DNA from: Planctellipticum sp942493135
GTDB lineage: Bacteria > Planctomycetota > Planctomycetia > Planctomycetales > Planctomycetaceae
Assembly: GCA_942493135.1 (NCBI GenBank)
Contig: OW818684.1
Coordinates: forward strand, 3,410,001-3,474,000
Length of the DNA: 64,000 nt
Direction: 5' to 3'
A program made the translations under genes and the position numbers. Shown here in pieces: positions 1 to 7,242 of this stretch (its first letter is position 1; each line of letters starts with the position of its first letter). The notes below the pieces were generated by a model. It did no database searches, was not told the origin of the DNA, and worked only from the letters and a program-made list of their open reading frames with translations.

Positions 1-216
1 CACGAACTGGTCGGACATGGCCATCAGGGCACCCAGACCGGTCACGCCGGCGATCGCCAGCGGCGCGGCGATCTTCGTCCCCACCGACCGCAGGCTCTTG
101 GCCCACCCGCCGATCATGGTCTGGGCTTTCTTCAGTCCGCGGACGAGCGGGTTGTTGTCGGTGAAGATCTCGACAAACGCGCCGCCCGCTCTCACTCCTC
201 CCGCTGTGCCGGCCAT
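1..216 (-). CDS. Tail tape measure protein, N-terminal fragment
   Basis: The gene runs off the left edge, so only about the first 72 residues are seen. They read as an amphipathic start followed by a hydrophobic stretch rich in Gly, Ala and Ile, as at the start of tape measure proteins. The position directly after the tail chaperone genes is the conserved place for the tape measure gene in siphoviruses. I chose ATG 216 because an AGAGGA ribosome site lies 6 bases before it; an in-frame ATG at 222 overlaps that site. The family call rests mainly on gene order. Confidence 0.7.
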   Translation of the reverse strand, partial: MAGTAGGVRAGGAFVEIFTDNNPLVRGLKKAQTMIGGWAKSLRSVGTKIAAPLAIAGVTGLGALMAMSDQFV

Positions 217-218
217 GT

Positions 219-518
219 TCATTCCTCTTCGTCGGGATCGAGTCCGCAGAGCCCCTCAAACGCCTTCCACGGAATCCGCTGTTTGACGGGCCGCCGATCC
301 CGCAGTTCGAGCGGGTGAAACTCCCACGGCTCGTACGGCGAAGATCGGCGTTTTTCGTCGCGATTGCAGTTGGCCACCAGACACAGGACCTGCGCCGTGT
401 GCTGCCACTGGTCGCGCTGGCGGGCTTCGACCATGAACACCAGACGCCGCAGGGTCAGGGAGCGGGGATCGACGCCGACGATGCCGGCGAACCGCCAGTG
501 CAGTTCCCAGAGATCGAC
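219..518 (-). CDS. Tail assembly chaperone, second reading frame (gpT-like)
   Basis: This frame has no start codon near its beginning, yet its sequence is plainly coding. From about position 518 it reads a conserved tail-chaperone pattern (LW, then RFAGIVGVDPR, TLRRL, MVEARQRDQW, LVANCNRD, and a final FHP motif) and stops at 219. The upstream gene at 455-970 overlaps it in the 0 frame, and this frame is at -1. The arrangement is that of the G/GT tail chaperones of lambda-like phages, in which a minority of ribosomes slip by -1 to give an extended protein of about 250 residues. I see no perfect X-XXY-YYZ heptamer; the nearest slip-prone run is TCTGGGAAC at 511-503. Confidence 0.75.
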   Translation of the reverse strand, partial: VDLWELHWRFAGIVGVDPRSLTLRRLVFMVEARQRDQWQHTAQVLCLVANCNRDEKRRSSPYEPWEFHPLELRDRRPVKQRIPWKAFEGLCGLDPDEEE

Positions 519-970
519 TTCTGAATCGCCGCCTCCACCTCTCGTTCGATCTGATCCAGGTCCGTCCCCGCCATCGCCCGCGTGATTTCCAGGGTGGCCC
601 GGTCCCGGACTCTGCGGGCCGCGCTGATCACTCGCTTCATGAGCGGCTGCAGGGCGGCCCGCTTCGCTGGGGGGTAGTAATCGACCATCCCCTCCAGGAT
701 GGCTTCGACGGCGTCCCAGACATGTTCCTCCAGCAGCAGCTCGCCGAACTGCTCGACCGTGACGCCACGCTCCTGCATCTGCGGCCGGAGCTGCACGAGC
801 AGGACGTCCAGCAGCTTGCCGACGTCGTCGCGGAGTACGCACATGGCCGGGGAATCGGGGATGTGCAGCGTGAGCAGGTCGACGCCGGTTTCGGCTTTGA
901 CCCGGGTCAGGCTCCCGAGCGTGAATTCCACCAGCCACGTCCGGCCGGTCTTGTCGCGAAATTGGGCCAC
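455..970 (-). CDS. Tail assembly chaperone, first frame (gpG-like)
   Basis: This gene encodes 171 residues from GTG 970, which has AAGGA 9 bases upstream. The protein begins with a small beta-rich region (FRDKTGRTWLVEF) and continues as helical, acidic sequence. It fits the first partner of the tail assembly chaperone pair, which coats the tape measure during tail polymerisation. It sits between the tail tube gene and the tape measure gene, as expected. Its stop at 455 lies inside the coding region of the -1 frame that carries the conserved C-terminal chaperone module, so the long fusion 970 to 219 is probably also made. The function comes from context and from the neighbouring frame. Confidence 0.75.
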   Translation of the reverse strand: MAQFRDKTGRTWLVEFTLGSLTRVKAETGVDLLTLHIPDSPAMCVLRDDVGKLLDVLLVQLRPQMQERGVTVEQFGELLLEEHVWDAVEAILEGMVDYYPPAKRAALQPLMKRVISAARRVRDRATLEITRAMAGTDLDQIEREVEAAIQKSISGNCTGGSPASSASIPAP

Positions 971-1022
971 GATCCGATTCCTTTCTGAACTCCGAAACCT
1001 CGACTCCGAGCGTGTCGCGGCA

Positions 1023-1463
1023 CTACGCGGGCACGGTGTACCGCACCACAGGCGCGTTTTCCGTCTTGCGGATGACGAGTTTGACGCTGACGACGACGTG
1101 ACCTTCGAGGTCCTGCTTCTCGTCGAACGTCTCGACTTCCATCTGCAGGCGGACGCCCTTCGTGCCCGCCGTGTTCGGGCCGCGGAGGACGAGCAGGTCG
1201 ACGGCGGCATTGGTCCAGTAGCTGTCCGCCAGGGCGGCGTAGTCGTCGTCGGCGTCGTCGGCGTTCATTTCGAATTCGAGGCCGAACTCCTTCACAGTCC
1301 CGATGAACGTCTTGAAGCCGCCGTCGCCACGGGTCGTGGTTTCGGACATCGACTTCCCCTTGGAGACGCCGACGTCCTTGACGTTGTTGACCGTGACCCA
1401 GGTCGGGGTGACGAAGGTGGCGGAGTTCCGCGCCAGCACGCAGTCGAGAGAGGCACGGGTCAT
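1023..1463 (-). CDS. Major tail tube protein
   Basis: A 146-residue protein with a good ribosome site (AAGGA, 7-base spacing). It contains the typical tail-tube order: an N-terminal segment with VTVNNVKDVGVSKG, a Thr/Arg loop, FKTFIGTVKEFGLEFEM, a long acidic loop (NADDADDDY) and a C-terminal beta half ending KLVIRKTENAPVVRYTV. It would polymerise into the tube through which DNA passes. It stands immediately before the tail chaperone frames, the canonical siphovirus order. Family membership is inferred from pattern and position. Confidence 0.75.
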   Translation of the reverse strand: MTRASLDCVLARNSATFVTPTWVTVNNVKDVGVSKGKSMSETTTRGDGGFKTFIGTVKEFGLEFEMNADDADDDYAALADSYWTNAAVDLLVLRGPNTAGTKGVRLQMEVETFDEKQDLEGHVVVSVKLVIRKTENAPVVRYTVPA

Positions 1464-1531
1464 GGTGGCATCCTTGCAGGGGAACGGAACGGGGACTGAT
1501 TCCGGGCGAAATCACTCGGCGGCGAAGGCGG

Positions 1532-1978
1532 TCAGTGCTGGGACTTCTTCCACTGCCGCCACTGTTTGGGCGTCATGGCGGAGGCCGAGCTGAAGCACTG
1601 GCCGCCGACACAGACCACGCCCGCCCGCCCATGCGCCGGACTGGCCGTGGTCGCGGGAACGGCCGCCGGCGGACGGGTCGCAGCGGGCAACACGAGCTGA
1701 GCGGCCGGCGGCGACTGCGGGGCGACGTGCTCCAGCTCCTGCAGTCCGGCGAGCTGCAGGCCGTGGGCGGCCGTCAGCGGGGCCGCCAGGCGATCGAGGG
1801 CGCTCAGATCGAGCGGTGCCACGGGAGCCGCCTGCAGCGGCCGGGAGGCCTCCAGGGCGTCGAGACCGGCCAGGTTGAGATCCTGCGCCGGCGCGACGGC
1901 GGAGCAGACCACCATCACCAGCAGGGCCATGACAATCGGGAAGACACTACGGAGCCAGGACGAGTTTTGCGGACGCAT
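1532..1978 (-). CDS. Small exported protein with LxLxxLxxL motifs (prophage cargo)
   Basis: I do not recognise a family. The 148-residue product starts with a clear Sec signal (basic start, then IVMALLVMVVCSAVAPAQ), so it should leave the cytoplasm. The mature part has three copies of a short motif, LNLAGLDAL, LDLSALDRL and LQLAGLQEL, then a Pro/Ala-rich linker and a C-terminal patch with two Cys (VVCVGGQCF) and KQWRQWKK. Its start overlaps the end of the papain-like protease gene by 32 bases, so the two are probably co-translated. The same LxLxxLxxL motif occurs once in each of the two upstream genes. Candidate roles are a partner or inhibitor of the protease, a lysis helper, or an envelope-exclusion factor. 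Confidence 0.6.
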   Translation of the reverse strand: MRPQNSSWLRSVFPIVMALLVMVVCSAVAPAQDLNLAGLDALEASRPLQAAPVAPLDLSALDRLAAPLTAAHGLQLAGLQELEHVAPQSPPAAQLVLPAATRPPAAVPATTASPAHGRAGVVCVGGQCFSSASAMTPKQWRQWKKSQH

Positions 1979-3068
1979 GACGCGTTCCTTTCTGAGGGGC
2001 GGCAGGTTGCCGCAGGACGAGATCGTCGAGGCCGCTCAGGTCCAGTTCCTTCGCAGGAAAACCTCGGACGTCCGAATAGGCCCACAGCTCGCTCACGTCG
2101 ACGATCCGGTCGAAGTGACGGCTCGCCACGCGGAACGAGCCCGGCGGGTCGCCGGGGTTCTGCACGTGGGCGTTGGGGCCGTGACTGTTGTGGATGACGA
2201 ACTGACCGTCGCCGGCCGTCCCGTCGTAACCGACGATGCAGATGGCGTGGCCTTCCGACGCGCGGAGATTGAACTCCGTGACCGTGTAGCCGTCCGCCTG
2301 GCGTTCCTTGCGGCCGCCCCAGGGCATGCCGAGCGTCACCGGGTAGCCGTAGGCGATGGCCTCGATCGTCTCATCCGTCGTGCGGATCGGATGCGTCGAA
2401 CCGCCGGCGCGGGCCTTGGCGATCGCCAGCAGCCCGGACGGCGGTCCTTTGCAGCCCCACTGATCGGCCAGCCGGCCGGAGTACGGCAGGCCCGCCTCGC
2501 GATAGCTGGCCCAGCCATAAGCGGCGAACCCCTGCGCGGCGTCTGACGGATAGGCCCCGCCCGAGCCACAGCGCGGTCGACCGCCCCCCTGCGTCACGCG
2601 GGCCATGCCGTAGTTGAACGCCTGGAACGGATCGTCCACCCGTTCGGACTCGCCGGCCTGCACCTGGCGGGCCAGCCGGTAGTACGTCGCGGTGGCCATC
2701 GACCAGGCGACGCAGTCGGTCGTCTGCTGCGGGCCGCTGGTGTAGTGCCGCCCCTTCGGCTTGTTCGGGGACTCGCAGAGCAGCACGGCGTCAGCCAGCA
2801 GGAATTTCTTCCGCCGGAGCTGCTCGACGTCGGCAGCGCCCGCCGCCTTGAAGGCCCGCGGGAACGCCTTGTACGCCTCGCGGGACTGCTCGAACCAGTC
2901 CGCCGGCAGACCCAATGGCGCCTGACCGGCGCCAGCCGCGGGAGCCTGGACGACGGGCGGCGTCGTCTGCTGAGGCAGGCCGATGTTGACGGTACAGGAG
3001 AGCTTCGCCGTGGCCAGCAGAGCGACCAGCGTCAGGCAGGCGGCGGTGATGATGCGACCGAGTTTCAT
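1947..3068 (-). CDS. Exported papain-like cysteine protease (prophage cargo)
   Basis: A 373-residue protein with an N-terminal hydrophobic export signal (residues 5-24) and a Pro/Ala linker. The catalytic fold is recognisable as C1/papain-like: Cys119 in TTDCVAWS, His274 in SEGHAICIVGYDG and Asn294 in FVIHNSHGPN, in the order Cys-His-Asn with the usual Gly-Tyr after the His motif. It ends with a LDLSGLDDL motif shared with its two neighbours. It lies in the tail operon between the connector genes and the tail tube, an unusual place for a secreted peptidase. Peptidoglycan-peptide or envelope-protein cleavage, lysis or defence against competing phage are all possible; the substrate cannot be read from the sequence. 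Confidence 0.75.
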   Translation of the reverse strand: MKLGRIITAACLTLVALLATAKLSCTVNIGLPQQTTPPVVQAPAAGAGQAPLGLPADWFEQSREAYKAFPRAFKAAGAADVEQLRRKKFLLADAVLLCESPNKPKGRHYTSGPQQTTDCVAWSMATATYYRLARQVQAGESERVDDPFQAFNYGMARVTQGGGRPRCGSGGAYPSDAAQGFAAYGWASYREAGLPYSGRLADQWGCKGPPSGLLAIAKARAGGSTHPIRTTDETIEAIAYGYPVTLGMPWGGRKERQADGYTVTEFNLRASEGHAICIVGYDGTAGDGQFVIHNSHGPNAHVQNPGDPPGSFRVASRHFDRIVDVSELWAYSDVRGFPAKELDLSGLDDLVLRQPAAPQKGTRHASAKLVLAP

Positions 3069-3084
3069 GGGATTCCTTCTGAAC

Positions 3085-3110
3085 GCTCAACCCTCAACGC
3101 TCAACAATCC
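3085..3110. repeat. CTCAAC-type tandem hexamer repeat
   Basis: Three imperfect copies of a GCTCAAC/CCTCAAC unit followed by AATC lie between two prophage genes. The same unit string, ending with the same TCAACAATC, occurs inside the host metH gene at 35764-35797, so this looks like a host-dispersed repeat that has entered the prophage. Confidence 0.55.
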
Positions 3111-3122
3111 GCCAAGCGGCCC

Positions 3123-4334
3123 CTACAGTCCGGACAGGGCGTCGAGGATCTCGGCCGCCAGGTCAATGAAGTCTTCCACCGTCTTGAGCTGCCCGCCGGT
3201 GACGAGCACGCGAATCCCCAGCGCGGCCAGCGTCTTGACCACCTGCCAGGAGTCGGGCAAGGCTTTCAACTCGGCGATGAGTGAGTCCAGGAACTGCTGC
3301 TGCGTCAGTTGCCCGGACCGGGCGCGGGTCATCAGGGCACCGAGCGCACCACGCAGCCCGGCCACCTCGATGGCCCGAGTCGGCGAGCTGACGCCCAGGA
3401 CGGCGGCCCGGACTCGCGCGGCAATGCCGAACCGTCCGGGCGACGGAGCTGGCGGCGTGGGCGTCACGGGCTGCGGGGCTGGCGGGGGCGTGGGGATGAC
3501 TGGTTCGGGAGCCGGCGGCCGCGGGGGGGCGGGTTCGACGGGAATCGGATCGACCGGCGTCGGCGTGACCGGTTGCGGCTCGGGAGACGGGCAGGGAGCG
3601 TCCCCGGGGATCGTCAGCGGCCAGGTCAGGACGTCGTTGCCGTCTGCGTTGCTGACCAGCAGCGTCACCACGTAGGAGCCGCCATAGCTGGCCACCTGCA
3701 CGCGGCGGCCGCCGTCCTTCACGTCGAGCTGCTTCCGCCCCTTCAACACGGGGCTGATCTTCCAGGTGAAGTGCGTCGGCTCCCCTTCGCAGCCCGTCGC
3801 GTCCAGAACGAGGATCTCGCCCCCGACGCCGGTTGTCGGGCCGTTAATGATCGCCGTCGGCGGCGCGGCCTGGGCGACGCTGCAGCAGAGCCACAGCAGC
3901 GGGACGAGCCAGAGCAGGGAGAACGGGACATCGTCGTCGCCACCGGAGAGCCTGGTCATGTCCATCGCCGGGGGCGGTGGGGGGGTGACGTATTCGACGT
4001 CGAACCCGCCGGCCCGCAGTGTGGCGACCTGCTCGTCGGTCAGCGGTCCCAGCAGGTCGAGCTTCTGCAGGTCCAGATCGGCAGGCGTGGTCGTCTTGCC
4101 GGCCAGTGTCGCCTGCAGCCAGGCCAGCAGCAGCGGGGCCAGATCCTTCAGCAGGTTGGCCAGCCAGGCGGAGACGCCGGCGGCGATCGCCGCGCCCGTG
4201 CCGCTGAGATCCTGGCCGGTGGCCGATTGCGTGATGGCCGCCCCGATCACGCCGGCCAGGCTGATCAGGGCGGACTTCACGTACTTGTTGCTCGCCAGCC
4301 CGGCGAGCAACGAAAAGAGGGGGAGCCAGTTCAT
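3123..4334 (-). CDS. Holin-like/PKD-domain membrane protein (prophage cargo)
   Basis: A 403-residue mosaic. Residues 1-75 hold two or three hydrophobic helices (FSLLAGLASNKYVKSALISL, then LANLLKDLAPLLLAWLQATL) with the size and look of a small holin. Residues 86-94 carry LDLQKLDLL, the motif shared with the two following genes. Residues 135-160 form a second hydrophobic segment ending in AQA, like an internal signal peptide. A PKD/Ig-like beta domain follows (IINGPTTGVGGEILVLDATGC), then a Pro-rich linker and a helical C-terminus. No stop or frameshift separates the parts. It starts at ATG 4334 with AAGGA 6 bases before. A fusion of holin and surface protein is an inference; function unknown. 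Confidence 0.6.
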   Translation of the reverse strand: MNWLPLFSLLAGLASNKYVKSALISLAGVIGAAITQSATGQDLSGTGAAIAAGVSAWLANLLKDLAPLLLAWLQATLAGKTTTPADLDLQKLDLLGPLTDEQVATLRAGGFDVEYVTPPPPPAMDMTRLSGGDDDVPFSLLWLVPLLWLCCSVAQAAPPTAIINGPTTGVGGEILVLDATGCEGEPTHFTWKISPVLKGRKQLDVKDGGRRVQVASYGGSYVVTLLVSNADGNDVLTWPLTIPGDAPCPSPEPQPVTPTPVDPIPVEPAPPRPPAPEPVIPTPPPAPQPVTPTPPAPSPGRFGIAARVRAAVLGVSSPTRAIEVAGLRGALGALMTRARSGQLTQQQFLDSLIAELKALPDSWQVVKTLAALGIRVLVTGGQLKTVEDFIDLAAEILDALSGL

Positions 4335-4343
4335 GGGGCGTCC

Positions 4344-4895
4344 TTACTGGAGGTAGTTCCGGAACAGCTCCGGAAAGTTGTCGGTCTCGGCTTCGAGGGC
4401 CGGTCGCATGTAGGGGCGAGGCGCGATGGTCGATCGCCGGTTGCGGCGGTTGGTGACGCTGCCGCCGAATTCGAGGACGGCGGGCGCTTCCCCGCCGGTC
4501 CCGTTGAGTTCCGCCGGGCCGACGACCACCGATCGTCGGGCCGGGTCGTACACGAAGTAGATGTGGTCTCGCAGCAGTCCGAAGATCGACCGCGGCGGTT
4601 CCCCCGGCTGGCTGCTCGCGAACCACCAGATCTTCGGTTTCGGCCGGCCGGCGATGGCGGCGTTCACCACGGCCTGGTCGTAGGCGGCCCGTTCCTGCTC
4701 GTTCAGCTCGGCGAGCCGCTTGCGGCGGGCCTGGCGAATGCTGGAGCGGGCGCGACGCCGCACGAACGCGCCCGCCTTGCTGAGGATGGCCGCCTCTTTG
4801 CGGGTCGTCTGCAGCAGCACGCGATGGCGATCGAAGAACCACTTGCCGACCGTGGCTCCGACCTTGTTGCCGATCTTTCCGGGGGAGAACGTCAT
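4344..4895 (-). CDS. HK97 gp10-like tail/connector protein
   Basis: The product is 183 residues from ATG 4895, which overlaps the stop of the preceding gene as ATGA, so the two are translationally coupled. It is very basic at the front (KWFFDRHR, FVRRRARSSIRQARRKR) and ends with a motif common in gp10-like minor tail proteins (APRPYMRPALEAE). These proteins close the head-tail neck or serve as tail terminators. The order connector, gp10-like, tail completion, tail tube supports the call. A longer upstream reading exists but lacks a ribosome site. Confidence 0.65.
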   Translation of the reverse strand: MTFSPGKIGNKVGATVGKWFFDRHRVLLQTTRKEAAILSKAGAFVRRRARSSIRQARRKRLAELNEQERAAYDQAVVNAAIAGRPKPKIWWFASSQPGEPPRSIFGLLRDHIYFVYDPARRSVVVGPAELNGTGGEAPAVLEFGGSVTNRRNRRSTIAPRPYMRPALEAETDNFPELFRNYLQ

Positions 4896-5341
4896 GCGGC
4901 GTCCTCCGGGTTGTAGATCAGCTTGCACTCGACCGACAGAAACGAAATGAACTGCCGCTGCGACTGCAGGGCTTCGAGGTCATACCGCGGCTTCATCTTC
5001 CGCCGCATGACGCGGGCTCCGGCCGGCGCGAGGTTCCGCAGAACGTTGTGGACCTCGCGCGTCAGCCGCAGGAGCGGATCGAGCGTGGCCACTTCCAGGT
5101 CGGCGACCCTCTGATGAATGACGACCACGATCGTGTGGGTCTCGGCGTCGTCGCGCCGCGTATCGACCTCCGACTCCAGATCGGCCACCAGGACCGTCGC
5201 CGCCAGCGTGGTGCTGGAGACGAGTTCCCGCCGCGCCACGTACTCGCGCGCCGCCGCAAACGGCAGCGTGAACGTGTGACCGTTCAACGCGGCGACCAGG
5301 GCGTCGGCGATGGCGATGGCGGGTTCGAGCGGCTGGCTCAT
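4892..5341 (-). CDS. Tail terminator/neck protein (gpU-like)
   Basis: A 149-residue protein whose ATG (5341) overlaps the upstream stop by one base and whose stop overlaps the next gene by four. It starts with a helix (EPAIAIADALVAALN) and has a central alternating beta pattern (TIVVVIHQRVADL, LDPLLRLTREVHNVLRNL), ending with FISFLSVECKLIYN. Proteins of this size and position in siphoviruses cap the growing tail tube or join it to the neck. I recognise no signature residue, so the name comes from position and general shape. Confidence 0.5.
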   Translation of the reverse strand: MSQPLEPAIAIADALVAALNGHTFTLPFAAAREYVARRELVSSTTLAATVLVADLESEVDTRRDDAETHTIVVVIHQRVADLEVATLDPLLRLTREVHNVLRNLAPAGARVMRRKMKPRYDLEALQSQRQFISFLSVECKLIYNPEDAA

Positions 5342-5712
5342 TACTGGATCCTGATCGAGTGAACGCGAAAGCCGGAGCGGTTGGCGGCCAGCGGCTCCCA
5401 GCACTGCTGATTGGCCTGAGGCGCGACTTGCCAGACTTCCCCCGGCACGCCGTCGACGACGTCCACCAGGATCTCGTCGCCGGGCTCCGGGGTGATCGCC
5501 ACGCTGTCGAGCACGAGATCCGCCAGCAGTCCGAGCCAGTCGCGCTCGGACCACTGGCGGACGAAGCCTTGCTGGGCCTGGGCCGGGCTCCCCTGGTCGG
5601 CGGGCATCAGCCGCACGGCGCACGTGAGCGCTCCCCGGCGATAGACGACGTCAAGGCCGCCGACTCGCAAGAGCGTTCGCAGAGGTCCGTTCGTGAAGAT
5701 GTCCAGCGCCAT
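5341..5712 (-). CDS. Head-tail joining/neck protein
   Basis: A 123-residue protein just downstream of the capsid genes. The sequence is beta-rich (LDVVYRRGALTCAVRLMPAD, then DEILVDVVDGVPGEVWQVAP), which suits a small neck-ring protein connecting portal to tail. It is coupled to the next gene by a TAATG overlap. It was placed by synteny; no diagnostic motif is seen. Confidence 0.5.
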   Translation of the reverse strand: MALDIFTNGPLRTLLRVGGLDVVYRRGALTCAVRLMPADQGSPAQAQQGFVRQWSERDWLGLLADLVLDSVAITPEPGDEILVDVVDGVPGEVWQVAPQANQQCWEPLAANRSGFRVHSIRIQ

Positions 5713-5745
5713 GGCCGTCCGTCCCTTGCCAGAATCGTCCGCGGA

Positions 5746-6153
5746 TCAGAACCGCAGGCCGGCCGTGAAGGACGACGCGCTTGCGTCGCCGACCGCGCTG
5801 CCCGTGGCCTTGACCCGGACGTGCCGGTTCACGTTCGACGGGAACCGGAAGCGGGCCGTGGCGGCCGCACAGCCGACGCCGCCGGCTCCAGTCTGTACCA
5901 GGACGGCCGTGCCGAGCTTCACTTCGCTGCCGAACGCCGCGTCGGTGTCGTGGTAGACGTCGTACGTCATCGTCTTGGCGTTGGGCATGGGCGTGACGCC
6001 CAGGGCCGGGGCCTCGATCAGCAGCTCGCAGTCCGCGAGAAAGTCCCCGTTGGCTCCGTGGCCCAGGTCGATGCCGTCGCTCGCCGTCGTGGCCGCTCCG
6101 TTGGGCAGGGCCTTCGTGACGCTGAGGGAAGCGTCCTTGACTCCGAATTCCAT
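5746..6153 (-). CDS. Capsid cement/decoration protein (Bbp16-like)
   Basis: A 135-residue protein immediately downstream of the major capsid gene, preceded by GGAGA with 5-base spacing. It resembles small capsid-stabilising proteins in composition: many Ala, Gly, Thr and Val, predicted all-beta (TMTYDVYHDTDAAFG, then KLGTAVLVQTG, and RFRFPSNVNRHVRVKATGS). Such proteins bind the capsid surface after expansion. The position between capsid and connector genes agrees. The identification is moderate because the family is defined by fold rather than by residues. Confidence 0.55.
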   Translation of the reverse strand: MEFGVKDASLSVTKALPNGAATTASDGIDLGHGANGDFLADCELLIEAPALGVTPMPNAKTMTYDVYHDTDAAFGSEVKLGTAVLVQTGAGGVGCAAATARFRFPSNVNRHVRVKATGSAVGDASASSFTAGLRF

Positions 6154-6259
6154 GATGCTCTCCGAACAATGGCAAATGGTGGGAAGCGGTGAATCGCTGC
6201 AGAGCGCCTGCAGCAGCCAGATCGCTCCGGCTGCCGCAGGCTCAGACCGGCCGTGCCGG

Positions 6260-7168
6260 TTACTCGATGGCCTCCGTGTTGAGGATCGAGTCGGTGCGGA
6301 CGATCGGGATGCCGTCGAAGTCCTGCGGGAGCGGGACTTCCTTGCCGGTCTCGGTCGTCGCCGTCCGGCTCTTGCGGAGCTGCGTCAGCGAGCGGCGGCT
6401 GCAGAGGATGGCGTCCGGCTGGTAGCCGACCGGGAACAGCGCCATGGCGTCGGCCAGCAGGGCGTCGGTCAGTCCCTTGCCGGCCTGGGCCGTGAGGTTC
6501 TTGATCCGCACCACTGAGTTCAGCGAGGCCAGCTTGAGACCGACCCAGGCCAGCATCTCCTGGTGGTACTTGGTCAGCACCTTGCCGTCCGCGGCCGTCT
6601 CGACGATTTCCTTGACGTCGGACAGGTTGAGGCTGCCGTTGTTGCCGTACAGCCACTGCACGCCCATCGGACCCCACTTGACCAGCCAGACCGACGAGCC
6701 GGTGTCGGCCGTGTCGCCCGTGGCGTCGACGGTCATGGCGGCGGCGTCGTACATCGCCTTCAGGCCGGGGAAGCCTTTCGCGTCGTTGCCGGTCCCGTAG
6801 TAGAACTGCTTGCCGACGTGGATGAACTGCCCCTGCGTGATGCCCATGCCCTCGGTCGCGATGAACGCGGCCGCTCCGTCCTCGTGGATGTCCGCGACGG
6901 CCTTGTCGCAGGTCCAGACGGGATTGGCGATGAAGCAGTTGAACAGCCGCTCTTCGAAGGTCGACTTGCCCGGCGTCGTCCCTTCGTTGGCGTTCCGGAA
7001 GCTGCCCCCCGGCAGTGCCGTCCGGACGTTTTGTTTGTAGGACAGTCCCTTGATGGGGCGGGCGTCCCCCATCTGGATCTCGGGGACGGCCTTCACGACT
7101 TCCTCCACCAGGGCGGCGAGGCCTTCGCTCCCGTGGGAGTTGGCGATATCGAGCAGGGTCACAGCCAT
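6260..7168 (-). CDS. Major capsid protein
   Basis: A 302-residue protein with a good start (AAGGA, 8-base spacing). It follows the protease-scaffold gene and shows the pattern of the Bbp17-type capsid proteins: a helical N-terminus, a loop with PIKGLSYKQNVRTALPGGSF, a central region with NEGTTPGKSTFEERLF, and a C-terminal beta-alpha part ending in a target site recall (PDAILCSRRSLTQLRKSRT) and FDGIPIVRTDSILNTE. It forms the icosahedral shell. Gene order gives strong support. Confidence 0.85.
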   Translation of the reverse strand: MAVTLLDIANSHGSEGLAALVEEVVKAVPEIQMGDARPIKGLSYKQNVRTALPGGSFRNANEGTTPGKSTFEERLFNCFIANPVWTCDKAVADIHEDGAAAFIATEGMGITQGQFIHVGKQFYYGTGNDAKGFPGLKAMYDAAAMTVDATGDTADTGSSVWLVKWGPMGVQWLYGNNGSLNLSDVKEIVETAADGKVLTKYHQEMLAWVGLKLASLNSVVRIKNLTAQAGKGLTDALLADAMALFPVGYQPDAILCSRRSLTQLRKSRTATTETGKEVPLPQDFDGIPIVRTDSILNTEAIE

Positions 7169-7242
7169 CGGTCGATTCCTTCAGAGGCAGAGGTTGGTCG
7201 CAACGGGGAGACACGGAGCGGACGGGAACGGAGCCAGGCCGG

